A stretch of DNA of 59,134 nucleotides. It comes from Actinomadura roseirufa (lineage in GTDB: Bacteria; Actinomycetota; Actinomycetes; Streptosporangiales; Streptosporangiaceae). Shown here one piece after another: positions 41,689 to 49,871 of this stretch. The position numbers and the translations under genes are program-made. Below the pieces are notes generated by a model. The model saw only the letters and a program-made list of their open reading frames with translations. It searched no databases and was not told where the DNA came from. Every line of letters begins with the position of its first letter. Within the stretch, counting starts at the first letter, position 1. The stretch spans positions 1 to 59,134 of the forward strand of contig NZ_CAACVB010000021.1 of assembly GCF_900659635.1 (NCBI RefSeq), read 5' to 3'.

Positions 41689-42455
41689 AGGGCGGCGACG
41701 GCGCTGAGGCGTCGCTGTTCGATGGGCGTCCGTGCGCGGGTCGGGTCCATGACTACCTGCTCGGCGGCCGGGACAACTGTGCCGTTGACCGGGAGGCTGG
41801 AGATCAGCTGTTGCGGGTGGTACCGGAGGCTCGTGCGATCGCCCTGGAGAATCGGGCGTTCTTGAGGCGGGCGGTGCATTACTTGTCGGGTGAGCGGGGA
41901 GTCGCCCAGTTCCTGGACGTCGGGTCGGGGCTGCCCACGCGGTGCAGTACACATCACGCCGCCCAGACCATGATCCCCTGGGCGCGGACGGTGTACATCG
42001 ACCATGACCCGCTGGTGGTCAGCCACGCCCGCACGCTGGTCAGGGATGGCCGCACCCAGGTCGCGCGGGCGGACATGCACCACGTCGCCGAGGTAATCGA
42101 TGCGGCGCGGGGGTTGCTGGACTTCGATCAGCCGGTGGCGGTGATGCTCGTCGCAGTTCTGGACCTCACGCGTGATGCCCGGCGGATCGTCCGCGAGCTG
42201 GTGAAGGAGCTGGCGTTCGGGAGCTTTGTGGTGGTGACGCACGGCGAGGCCGGTGGCTCGGATGTTGCGCCGGTGTGTCGGGAGGGCCTGGAGGTCGGTG
42301 TGCCTCGTTCCCGTAAGGAGATCGCCGGCCTCATGACGGGGTTGCAACTGGCGCCGCCGGGGCTGGTGGCCGCCGCTGCCTGGAAGAACGGGTTGGTCAC
42401 GGGTGAGGCGGCGGGGTTGCCGTTGCTGGGTGCGGTCGGGCGGGTGTGCTCGTGA
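41685..42455 (+). CDS. SAM-dependent methyltransferase, DUF574 family (copy 1)
   Basis: 256 aa from GTG 41685 with GGAG upstream. Family marks are RVHDYLLGGRDNCAVDREAG, REFM-equivalent NRAFLRRAVHYLSGERGVAQ, the SAM loop FLDVGSGLPT and YIDHDPLVVSHARTLV. The family is abundant in actinomycetes and largely uncharacterised. Compared with copy 2 (57940) the C-terminal half is shorter and changed: copy 2 has VLHFIND where this has VLDLTRD, and the final YGGVA region is replaced. Probably divergent in substrate. Confidence 0.85.
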   Translation: MKGGDGAEASLFDGRPCAGRVHDYLLGGRDNCAVDREAGDQLLRVVPEARAIALENRAFLRRAVHYLSGERGVAQFLDVGSGLPTRCSTHHAAQTMIPWARTVYIDHDPLVVSHARTLVRDGRTQVARADMHHVAEVIDAARGLLDFDQPVAVMLVAVLDLTRDARRIVRELVKELAFGSFVVVTHGEAGGSDVAPVCREGLEVGVPRSRKEIAGLMTGLQLAPPGLVAAAAWKNGLVTGEAAGLPLLGAVGRVCS

Positions 42456-42769
42456 TGACCTCCGAGCGCCGATCCGTGGTGCCGCGTCTGTGGGATGGCT
42501 CGGCTGACACCGTCATGGACTTGCCGGTCGTTCCGGCCGCTCCGATCGTCGCGGCTACCTCGGTTTTGCCACTGCGGCCGGGGCGGTCGCGGGCGTCGCG
42601 GGGGCGATACCGAGGCGTGCCGTGCTGGCAGGGGTTGGCGACCGGTTCGTGGTGGGCGATGGTGCCCTGGCCGGGCGCCGCGCACGGCGCCCGGCTGATC
42701 GAGGCTCCCACCAGGGACGACCTTGTCAACGCGATCGACCGCGCCTTCGATCCGTCGCCCTTCGGCTGA
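42455..42769 (+). CDS. Small protein of unknown function
   Basis: 104 aa; ATG 42455 shares one base with the stop of the DUF574 gene. It has a notable central block GRYRGVPCWQGLATGSWWAM, then APTRDDLVNAID near the C-terminus; single Cys. No family recognised. Part of the same transcript as the methyltransferase. Confidence 0.55.
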   Translation: MTSERRSVVPRLWDGSADTVMDLPVVPAAPIVAATSVLPLRPGRSRASRGRYRGVPCWQGLATGSWWAMVPWPGAAHGARLIEAPTRDDLVNAIDRAFDPSPFG

Positions 42770-42943
42770 CTTGCATGAACCTGGGGCGACGTCCCAGCGC
42801 GTCCCCCCGTTTCCAGCGTGGGCGTGGGAGAGCGGCAGCTTCCGCGCCCATGGGCTCGCACCGCGCGTTCACGGGTTTCTCAACCTCGCGGACGCGCGGT
42901 GCGTCCCGCCCTTCCCTTGTTCGTGACGATCAAGGAGGTTCCT

Positions 42944-43182
42944 GTGCCCGACCTGCCCGACGTGACCGGCCTGGGGGGCGGGCGCTTCGCCCGCGCCACC
43001 AGTGCGTGCGGGCGTCCTACCGGCGGCGCGGTCCGTTCTCCATCGTCTGGGACTTGGTTGCCGACCAGTACCGCCGCCTCATCACATCCGGTAACGGTCC
43101 TCTGCTCGGCCACGACCCCGAGGACACGGCCGGACTGATCGCCGCAGCTCTTGCGGCTCCGGTCACCGAACCGCCCTCCTGA
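42944..43182 (+). pseudogene. Small gene apparently split by a frameshift
   Basis: AAGGAGG six bases upstream of GTG 42944 starts MPDLPDVTGLGGGRFARATS, but this frame then runs into low-complexity sequence. From about 43006 the neighbouring frame reads VRASYRRRGPFSIVWDLVAD, then QYRRLITSGNGPLLGHDPED to a stop at 43182, which looks like real protein. A single-base indel near 42970-43006 would join them into one protein of about 79 residues. Either an assembly error or a real inactivation. Confidence 0.5.
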
Positions 43183-43302
43183 CCGCTTCACCTTCCCGTC
43201 CGTCCCTTCGACTTCTCGTCTCGGAGATCGCATGCCGCACAGAACGACACGGCGCCGCTGCCTGTGGCGCCCGGGCCTGGATCGTGTATCGGAGCGGGTC
43301 TG

Positions 43303-43569
43303 ATGAGCGCCCAAGAGCGCGGGTTCGAAGAGAGCCGCTGCGCGGACGGTTCTCCCCACGGCGAAGAAGCGCGCCTGGACGTCGAGGGCGGTGACGGCTT
43401 GTACTTCCTCGTCGATCCGACGACGCGCGACATTCGTGGCACGCTCGTCGATCTCGGCGGCGGGTGGTGGCGGTGCCGGACGCCACGTGGTCAGAAACGC
43501 GAGTTGTTCGTCCCCGCCCATGTTGCCGAGCCCTGGCGGGACGCGGCCGAGCGGATGGGCGGCTCATGA
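43303..43569 (+). CDS. Small protein of unknown function
   Basis: 88 aa from ATG 43303 with GGAGCGGG upstream. Acidic, with YFLVDPTTRDIRGTLVDLGG and WWRCRTPRGQKRELFVPAHV, suggestive of a small beta-rich fold. Its stop overlaps the next start (ATGA), so the two small proteins are coupled. No family recognised. Confidence 0.6.
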   Translation: MSAQERGFEESRCADGSPHGEEARLDVEGGDGLYFLVDPTTRDIRGTLVDLGGGWWRCRTPRGQKRELFVPAHVAEPWRDAAERMGGS

Positions 43570-43823
43570 GCGCCGAGCGGCTGGAAGAACTGGCGCTGCT
43601 CCTACGCCGACGCTTCCCCGACGTCGCACCGATGCTCCCCCATGGCACGGCGATCCTGCATCTGATCCGACGGGGAAAGGGGCCGCGCTACGTCATCTGG
43701 TCCCGCCACCACTCGGCCTACACCTGGTACTGCGAACCCGACCACGGCGCGCAGATCGGCACGACCGCCGAGGAGGCGGCCGAGGAGATCGGGCGGGCCC
43801 TGGGCCTGTCCACGACGCCATAA
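43566..43823 (+). CDS. Small protein of unknown function
   Basis: 85 aa. MSAERLEELALLLRRRFPDV, then ILHLIRRGKGPRYVIWSRHH and EEAAEEIGRALGL: alpha/beta, basic middle. Coupled to the preceding 88-aa gene by ATGA. It closes the small-protein run that begins at 41413. Function unknown. Confidence 0.6.
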   Translation: MSAERLEELALLLRRRFPDVAPMLPHGTAILHLIRRGKGPRYVIWSRHHSAYTWYCEPDHGAQIGTTAEEAAEEIGRALGLSTTP

Positions 43824-44037
43824 AACCTTGCTCGCCGCGAGGTCGGCAGGGCATGACAACGCCGGAGCGCGTTCCCCGGCTCACACTGGGGTGGTCGCTC
43901 CGGCCGGTTCCGCCCGGGCCGGCCGGTGCGGCTCCGCCTGGTCGCTCCCAGGTGGCCCCGGCGGGCCGCTTCCAGGTGATCGGTCCGCTCGTTCGATTGC
44001 TGCTCAGGCCCCGTCCAGGGGCGAAGGAGGAAGCATC

Positions 44038-44997
44038 ATGCGACGTCGGAAGCTGTTGGCCGCGCTCGGGATCGGGATCGGGCTCGCCGCCGTGACGGGC
44101 GTGCCGGCCCACGCGGACGCCGTTCATCCCGCCGCCTCCCGTGCCGATCCGGAGGGGTTCCCGACCACCATTCCGCTGCCGAACGGGTTCCGCCCCGAGG
44201 GCATCACGATCGGCCCCGGGCCCGTCGCCTACTTCGGGTCCCTGAAGGACGGCGCGATCTACCGCGCCGATCTGCGCACCGGGAAGGGCGCGATCCTCGG
44301 CCCCGGCCCCGGCAAGTCGTCCACCGGCCTGAAGAACGACGGGCACGGACGGCTGTTCGTGGCGGGCGGATCGAGCGGTGACGTGCGCGTCGTCGACGAC
44401 GAGAACGGCAAGGTACTGGCGTCCTACCATCCGCCCACCGGTCCGGCGCTGGTCAACGACGTCATCCTCAGCGGGGGCGCCGCCTGGTACACCGACTCCA
44501 CCAACCCGGCGCTCTACAAGCTGCCGCTGCACGGCAAGCTGCCGGACGCGGCGGAGAAGGTCCCGCTCACCGGCGACATCGTGTACGGCGCCGGCATCAA
44601 CGCCAACGGGATCACGCCGACCCCGGACGGCGAGGGCCTGATCGTCATCCAGTCGAACACCGGCTCGCTGTTCCGCGTCGAGCGGAACGGCGTGACCCAT
44701 CGGGTGGACCTGCACGGCGAGTCGCTGCCCGCCGGCGACGGCCTCCTGCTGCGCGGCCGGACGCTGTTCGCGGTGCAGAACCGCCTCAACACCGTGGCCG
44801 TCCTGCGGCTGAACGAGGAGGGGACCGACGCCCACCTCGTACGGCGGCTGACCGACGCGCGGTTCGACGTGCCGACGACCGTGGCCGCCTTCGGATCCCG
44901 GCTGTACCTCCCCAACGCCCGCTTCAACACGACCCCGACTCCCGACACGCCGTACAACGCGATCTCCGTGCCGAGCCGACCGGAGTCGTCGCGCTGA
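44038..44997 (+). CDS. Secreted SMP-30/gluconolactonase-like beta-propeller
   Basis: 319 aa. A signal peptide (MRRRKLLAALGIGIGLAAVT, cleavage after about AHADA) precedes a six-blade propeller: FRPEGITIGPGPVAYFGSLK, RLFVAGGSSGDVRVVD, NGITPTPDGEGLIVI. AAGGAGG lies upstream of ATG 44038. Such extracellular SMP-30-like proteins are widespread in actinomycetes, with lactonase activity suspected but rarely shown. A strong hairpin terminator follows at 45020-45070. Confidence 0.88.
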   Translation: MRRRKLLAALGIGIGLAAVTGVPAHADAVHPAASRADPEGFPTTIPLPNGFRPEGITIGPGPVAYFGSLKDGAIYRADLRTGKGAILGPGPGKSSTGLKNDGHGRLFVAGGSSGDVRVVDDENGKVLASYHPPTGPALVNDVILSGGAAWYTDSTNPALYKLPLHGKLPDAAEKVPLTGDIVYGAGINANGITPTPDGEGLIVIQSNTGSLFRVERNGVTHRVDLHGESLPAGDGLLLRGRTLFAVQNRLNTVAVLRLNEEGTDAHLVRRLTDARFDVPTTVAAFGSRLYLPNARFNTTPTPDTPYNAISVPSRPESSR

Positions 44998-45019
44998 GCC
45001 TCCGGCCTTGGCCTCCGGA

Positions 45020-45070
45020 CGGCGGGCCGCCCCGCCCACCCGTGTTCTGAACGGCGGGGCGGTCCGCCGG
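45020..45070 (+). terminator. Hairpin terminator after the beta-propeller gene
   Basis: The stems CGGCGGGCCGCCCCGCC (45020-45036) and GGCGGGGCGGTCCGCCGG (45053-45070) pair almost perfectly around a 16-base loop. It begins 23 bases after the stop codon. There is no T-run, as is common in high-GC actinomycetes. Confidence 0.75.
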
Positions 45071-45280
45071 CGAGGCGGCGGACGAACGCGTCAGAAGATC
45101 AGAGGGCGTCCATCTTGTGGAAAAGATCTTGATGAAGTAACTTTCCTCGCGTGACTGCCGGGTCGGCCTTGGGCCACGCACCAGAGAGCAGCCCGGCCTT
45201 GGCGTGATCGCCGGGCGGGCGCGCGGCCCGCCAGCCTCTTCTCCATTCAGCAGGGCGAACGAAACCACCAATGGAGAAGA

Positions 45281-46102
45281 GTGAATTTCAACCAGCAGGT
45301 CATCGATGAATTCCGCGCCGGCAACGGCCACGTCGGCGGGCGTTTCGAGGGAGCGAGACTGCTCCTGCTCACCACCACGGGCGCCCGCTCGGGCAGGCCG
45401 CACACGACCCCGCTCGGCTTCCTCGCCGACGGCGTCGAACGCATGCTGGTCATCGCCTCCGCCGGGGGCGCGCCGAACGACCCGGCCTGGTACCACAATC
45501 TGAAGGCCGACCCGCGCGCCACCGTGGAGACCGGCGTCCTGATCTTCGATGTCGAGGCGGAGATCCTGGAGGGCGCCGAGCGCGACGCGGCGTTCGCCCG
45601 CGCGGTGGAAAGCGACCCCGGCTGGGCCGAATACCAGGCCAAGACGACGCGCACCATCCCGGTCGTCGCACTTCGCGTGGCCGGTCCGCCCCGGGACAAC
45701 GCCCCATCGGGCGGCGCCTACCTCAAGCTGGTGCACGACGGCTTCCGCCGCGAGCTGGCACTGATCCGCAAGGAACTGTCCGACTCGGGACGTCCCGGCC
45801 TGGGCGTGCAGCTGCGGATCAACTGCCTGACCGTCTGCCAGGGGCTGCACCATCACCACACGGGCGAGGACACCCTGATGTTCCCCGGACTGGCCGAGCG
45901 GCATCCCTCGCTCGCTCCCGTCCTGGAGCGGCTGGCCAGAGAACATGAGCGTGTCGCCGAACTCGTGGAGGAGCTGAAGCAGGCCCTCTCCGGTGAGGAC
46001 CCGCAGGCGGTGCGAACCGAGCTCGAACGGCTCGTCGACGAGCTCGAAGCGCACCTGACATATGAGGAAGAGCAACTGATCCCCATACTCGACCTCGCCT
46101 GA
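45281..46102 (+). CDS. DUF385 deazaflavin-dependent reductase fused to a hemerythrin HHE domain
   Basis: 273 aa from GTG 45281 with GGAGAAGA upstream. Residues 1-135 match the DUF385 split-barrel (nitroreductase/F420H2-dependent quinone reductase): LLLTTTGARSGRPHTTPLGF and DPAWYHNLKADPRATVE. Residues about 140-273 are a hemerythrin-like helical bundle with metal ligands His154 (KLVHDGF), CQGLHHHHTGEDTLMFPGL, AREHERV and EAHLTYEEEQLIP. It joins an F420-type redox unit to a di-iron oxygen or NO-binding unit. A terminator follows at 46151-46183. Confidence 0.9.
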   Translation: MNFNQQVIDEFRAGNGHVGGRFEGARLLLLTTTGARSGRPHTTPLGFLADGVERMLVIASAGGAPNDPAWYHNLKADPRATVETGVLIFDVEAEILEGAERDAAFARAVESDPGWAEYQAKTTRTIPVVALRVAGPPRDNAPSGGAYLKLVHDGFRRELALIRKELSDSGRPGLGVQLRINCLTVCQGLHHHHTGEDTLMFPGLAERHPSLAPVLERLAREHERVAELVEELKQALSGEDPQAVRTELERLVDELEAHLTYEEEQLIPILDLA

Positions 46103-46150
46103 ATCCCCGAGAAACGTGACGAATTCACGTCCTTGATCGGCAGGTCGCCA

Positions 46151-46183
46151 CCGGCCGGGCCCCGGCGAATTGGGCCCGGCCGG
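46151..46183 (+). terminator. Hairpin terminator after the DUF385-hemerythrin gene
   Basis: CCGGCCGGGCCC and GGGCCCGGCCGG pair perfectly around a nine-base loop, 49 bases after the stop codon. No T-run. Confidence 0.78.
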
Positions 46184-46306
46184 GGGTTCAGGTCACCCTT
46201 TGATGCCATCCGCTCACCACGAGAACCCATACGGCGTTAGCGCGGACGAAATGGTCCCGGACCGCTTCCCATAACGGTCCACACCAGCGCGAAACGGTGG
46301 GAAACG

Positions 46307-47614
46307 ATGCCCGAGACGTTCGACAAGGCACTCCGTGAACTCATGATCGAGCGTGGGATCGGCGTCCGCGCGCTGGCAAGGGAGGTGCCTTGCGACGCCT
46401 CGCACCTTTCCAAGATCTGCCTTGACCGCAAGCGCACTTCGGAGCGAACGGCCAAGCGCTTCGACGAGATCCTCGGCGGCGGGGGCCGCCTCGTGGAACT
46501 CCTAAGGACAACTGCCAAAGAGGCCGTCCCGGTGGGTACCGTGGGGAGTGAAGTCCCTCACCCCCTGAATGAGGACGACGAAATGGAGCGACGCCGCCTC
46601 CTGCAAGCTCTCGCGACCCTCGGCGTGACGATGGCTCCGGCAGCGGAGGCCATTCACCAGATCCGCGATGGAGTCGATCACGCCATCGGCCTCGGCGAGG
46701 ACCGCCACCTCGACGAATGGGAGGAGACCGTCGCCGAGTACGGTCACTCCTATCGGCTGGTGCCGCCCGCCGAACTGCTCAAGAACCTCTCGTCCGATCT
46801 GGTGGCCATCCAGCGGACCACCTCCCGCCGCCCGGCCCTGCGACACCTGCCCGACTGGTACCGGGTGACCGGTGGCCTGGCCTTGCCCATGGCCAAGACG
46901 CTGAGCAACATGGACCAACCGCAGTTGGCACGGAACTGGTGGACCACCGCGCAGCACGCCGCCGACTCCTCGCGCGACCCCGACCTCAGTCTGTGGGTCA
47001 GCGGAGAGCGGCTCATACACGGCCTCTACGAGCGTCGGCCCGCCGTCGTCCTGATGCGGCAGGCGAGCCGCATCATCGACCGCGCACCGGCCGCTCCTCG
47101 CCGAGGGCTGATCCACGTCCGTGCCGCCCATGCGCAGATGCTTGCGCAGGAGGGGGCATCCAGCCAGGCGACGGCCGAACTGCGGGCGTGCGGGGAGATC
47201 TTCCAGCGGTTGCCCGCGTCGGTGACCCGTGAGACGCGGTCAATTTACGGATGGTCCGAGCACCGTCTGCGCTACACCCAGGCATGGTGCCACGCGTACA
47301 GCGGCGAGCAGGGCGAACTCGATGCCGCCGTCGCCCGTGGCCGGGAGATGCTTCCCGCCGACGATGGGCGCGTCCACGCTCAACTCGAACTGATGCGCGC
47401 GGCAGGGCATGTGCGGGCCGGTGACACGAGCGAGGGCGTCCGGCAAGCGCACGCCGTCTATGAGGCCCAGCCCGCCGAGCAGCGGACCCTCATGGTGAGC
47501 AGCCTGGCCCGCCAGGTCGCCGAGGCCGTCCCGGCGCGGAGCCGCGCCGAACCGGTCGTTCTCGGCTACCGGGAACTGCTGGCCGCCGGAAACGGGGCCG
47601 CGTCGATCACGTAG
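46307..47614 (+). CDS. XRE-type helix-turn-helix regulator with helical repeat domain
   Basis: 435 aa. Residues 5-65 are a Cro/CI-type HTH (ALRELMIERGIGVRALAREV, DASHLSKICLDRKRTSERTA). Residues about 90-435 are helical, TPR-like (LSLWVSGERLIHGLYERRPA, RLRYTQAWCHAYSGEQGELD). A common actinomycete orphan regulator type, often beside small secreted or DUF proteins. It has a different domain pattern from the regulator at 39279. Confidence 0.85.
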   Translation: MPETFDKALRELMIERGIGVRALAREVPCDASHLSKICLDRKRTSERTAKRFDEILGGGGRLVELLRTTAKEAVPVGTVGSEVPHPLNEDDEMERRRLLQALATLGVTMAPAAEAIHQIRDGVDHAIGLGEDRHLDEWEETVAEYGHSYRLVPPAELLKNLSSDLVAIQRTTSRRPALRHLPDWYRVTGGLALPMAKTLSNMDQPQLARNWWTTAQHAADSSRDPDLSLWVSGERLIHGLYERRPAVVLMRQASRIIDRAPAAPRRGLIHVRAAHAQMLAQEGASSQATAELRACGEIFQRLPASVTRETRSIYGWSEHRLRYTQAWCHAYSGEQGELDAAVARGREMLPADDGRVHAQLELMRAAGHVRAGDTSEGVRQAHAVYEAQPAEQRTLMVSSLARQVAEAVPARSRAEPVVLGYRELLAAGNGAASIT

Positions 47615-47709
47615 AGGTCGAAGGACGGCTCGCGAGTGCATTCGGTCGCGCTACATGAACATTTTGGCATGCCCTTTAGTCTCGATCGGTCACGTCGCCG
47701 GCCGGGAGA

Positions 47710-48063
47710 TCACATCGGCGGACTATCATAGTCGCAATAACTGCCATAATATTGTTCCATATTATCTTGCATCTTCAGATTTGCACAGAAATTGTCTCTA
47801 TTGCTCCTGGTAAAGTCCCACCATCCGTACGTGAAGTCGCCTTCATTGTTGAGTAGGATTTTCCTCTTCACGACTTTACGGTCCTCGCTGCTCTCGCACC
47901 CCAGCTTCCAGGGACATGGCGGGTCGGACCCCTGATATGAGCCGAGAGATGACGCCTGCACCGCACTTTGCGCACTGGCCGGCGTCGCCGCATTCTCAGC
48001 GACAAGACCTGTCGCCGACATGACTCCGGTAATCAGAGCGATACGGCACTTTCGATCGACCAT
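47710..48063 (-). CDS. Small secreted cysteine-containing protein
   Basis: 117 aa. An N-terminal signal (CRIALITGVMSATGLVAENA, cleavage probably after TPASAQ) is followed by a short mature chain with four cysteines (DPPCPWKLGC, NFCANLKMQ, GSYCDYDS) that could form two disulfides. GGGAGAGG precedes ATG 48063. Base composition is distinctly less GC-rich than the neighbours, suggesting recent acquisition. No family recognised; size and cysteines would fit an extracellular inhibitor, toxin or bacteriocin-like protein, none proven. Confidence 0.7.
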   Translation of the reverse strand: MVDRKCRIALITGVMSATGLVAENAATPASAQSAVQASSLGSYQGSDPPCPWKLGCESSEDRKVVKRKILLNNEGDFTYGWWDFTRSNRDNFCANLKMQDNMEQYYGSYCDYDSPPM

Positions 48064-48313
48064 GACCTCTCCCTTCCCCCTGGCTCCTCGTCAGGCATCA
48101 CTACCCGAGGGCACTTGCGTGCACACCTCATGCGAATCTCTACGAGATTGGGCGTGACATCCACCTCCACGCCATCCGTGACGAGGGTCCGCGGCTTCAT
48201 CGCCGCCCTTCAGAGGGGAAACACCTCGGCCAATGAGCCGAGTTTGCAAGCCGTCCCGGCCGGGAACCGAGATCCTTTATGTCGTAGGGTTCGCCTCGCA
48301 AGGTGGGTGCTTC
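48064..48313. other. Intergenic region, no gene seen
   Basis: Upstream region of the small secreted protein (minus) and 3' side of the two-gene system. Short frames here have no binding sites or recognisable sequence. The hairpin at 48314 ends it. Confidence 0.6.
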
Positions 48314-48350
48314 GGTATCGGCGACCGTCCGGTGGACGGTCGCCGATACC
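48314..48350 (-). terminator. Perfect hairpin terminator of the 48399-52519 gene pair
   Basis: A 17-base stem, GGTATCGGCGACCGTCC against GGACGGTCGCCGATACC, with a three-base loop. It starts 49 bases past the stop of the 490-aa gene, reading on the minus strand. Perfect symmetry would allow function in both directions. Confidence 0.8.
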
Positions 48351-48398
48351 GGTCATCCGCGTGACCTGCGTTGCCGGACGGTCAGGTGGCCGCCGCGG

Positions 48399-49871
48399 TC
48401 ACTTCTTGTAGTCGGGGACGTACTTGTCGATCCATTGCTTGGTCCAGTCCCAGTCGCCGCTCTTGTCGAGATCGATCTCGTAGCTGTAGGTGTCGTCCGG
48501 GAAGTAGAGGGCGACGGCCCTTCTTCCCGGCTGCCACTGCTGCGGTATCGATCCGCCGAGCTGCTTCTTCCAGTACTGTTCCACCGGTTCTCGCGACGCC
48601 CAGTAGAGTATTTCGAGCTTGACGAGATTGCAGTGGAGCCGCTGATACCATTTCTCGTCGCCCGCCTGCCGCCTGGCCTGCTCGACGGCGGTGTACTCCG
48701 GGCTGGTCATCAGCCCGGCCAGACGCTCGCCCCACTGCTGCCAGGTGTGCCTGGAATTCTCCGGGAACACCTTGGTGAAGGTTGTGTCCGTATCTTTGGG
48801 CAGGCATAGCCCGCCCATGTCGTACTGTCTGTAGTACCCCTCGGCGAGGTGCGCGAATGCCGGATTCTCGTTCCTCAGGAGCCGGTCGAGATCCTGGTGC
48901 ATCCTCTGCACATCGAGAATGCGCCAGTCGGAATTCGTGGTTCGCATCAGGGCCAGCCCGGTCAGGATGCGCCCCATCTCCGCCCAGAACTTCTCGCTCT
49001 CGGTCGGATCTTTTGACAGCTCCCACATGGTGAACGAATGGTCGTAGTAGCACAGGAAGGACGAGTAACCGGCCGCGTCGTCCTGGAGCTGCTTGTGAAC
49101 GTAGTCGAGAAGCTTCGGCTCGTCGCTCAGGCGGAGCGCGATCTCCAGTTGTTGCCGGTCCTCCTCGGTGAGATGGATGGAGTCGCTGTAGTCCCCGACT
49201 GATTTGCTCAGCTGCTGGTCGTAGTCGTCGTCGCCGAATCTCGCGCCGTCGGCCGACCTGGTGCCGGAGCTTCGTGCGGCCACGCCGTCCCCGCCGTGCC
49301 CGCGCACGGCCGTCCCCCGTAGCCCGCGAGTGATCGCCGTGGTGAGCACGGCGCCCTCGGCCGGGTCGGTGCCCGTGCCCTTCCAGTTGTAGGCGGGCGT
49401 GCCGTCCTGGTCCTCGCAGATCGAGGACAGGGTCCCGGTGAAGGTGTGCCCGGCGCTCTCGAACCTGGCCTCACCGGTCAGGTACAGCCCCGGTATGGCG
49501 GGGCACAGCGCGTCGGCCTCGGCGCTCAGATCGAAGCCCAGGACCAGGACGTCGTCTTCGAGGTGGAACTCCGACCATCCGCTGATCTCCTGGTCGCCGA
49601 GGAAGACCCGCACATCCGGGAGACCGGGCGGCTCCCCGTCCGCCTGGCCGTCCGGGCCGTGCCGGGCGGGATCGGGCCCGACCTTGCTGACCAGGGTCAG
49701 GTCGAGCCCGCCGGTGAAGGCACTGCCGCCCCGGGTGGTGGACCGGGTGGTGACGTAGCGGGACTTGGTGTCGCCGGGACCGCCGATGGTGGCCTGGGCC
49801 GCCCGCGAGGTCGCCGACGGGGCGGCTCCGGTGGCGGCCCCGGGGCCGGGATTCCCGCGTTGCCCGCTCAC
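48399..49871 (-). CDS. Unknown protein B of a two-gene system (490 aa)
   Basis: 490 aa from GTG 49871, overlapping the stop of protein A (GTGA). Residues 1-50 are Gly/Ala-rich and disordered. Residues about 55-165 are strand-rich and end in a module shared with protein A (EFHLEDDVLVLGFDLS, GLYLTGEARFES, GTLSSICEDQDGT). From about residue 210 it is helical and acidic/aromatic (SEKFWAEMGRILTGLALMRT, WYQRLHCNLVKLEILYWASR) and ends with DDTYSYEIDLDKSGDWDWTK. No signal peptide or membrane helix. I do not recognise the family. A perfect terminator follows. Confidence 0.72.
   Translation of the reverse strand: MSGQRGNPGPGAATGAAPSATSRAAQATIGGPGDTKSRYVTTRSTTRGGSAFTGGLDLTLVSKVGPDPARHGPDGQADGEPPGLPDVRVFLGDQEISGWSEFHLEDDVLVLGFDLSAEADALCPAIPGLYLTGEARFESAGHTFTGTLSSICEDQDGTPAYNWKGTGTDPAEGAVLTTAITRGLRGTAVRGHGGDGVAARSSGTRSADGARFGDDDYDQQLSKSVGDYSDSIHLTEEDRQQLEIALRLSDEPKLLDYVHKQLQDDAAGYSSFLCYYDHSFTMWELSKDPTESEKFWAEMGRILTGLALMRTTNSDWRILDVQRMHQDLDRLLRNENPAFAHLAEGYYRQYDMGGLCLPKDTDTTFTKVFPENSRHTWQQWGERLAGLMTSPEYTAVEQARRQAGDEKWYQRLHCNLVKLEILYWASREPVEQYWKKQLGGSIPQQWQPGRRAVALYFPDDTYSYEIDLDKSGDWDWTKQWIDKYVPDYKK

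Noticed and set aside
43315..43335. A GGTTCGA-like T-loop (gcgggttcgaagag) as a possible tRNA
   Set aside because: No acceptor stem, anticodon arm or D arm can be drawn around it, and it lies inside the coding frame at 43303. No tRNA was found in the window.
38640..47640. A possible integrated mobile element, suggested by regulators, fragments and small genes
   Set aside because: No integrase, transposase, attachment repeats or tRNA target were seen; only gene decay is supported.
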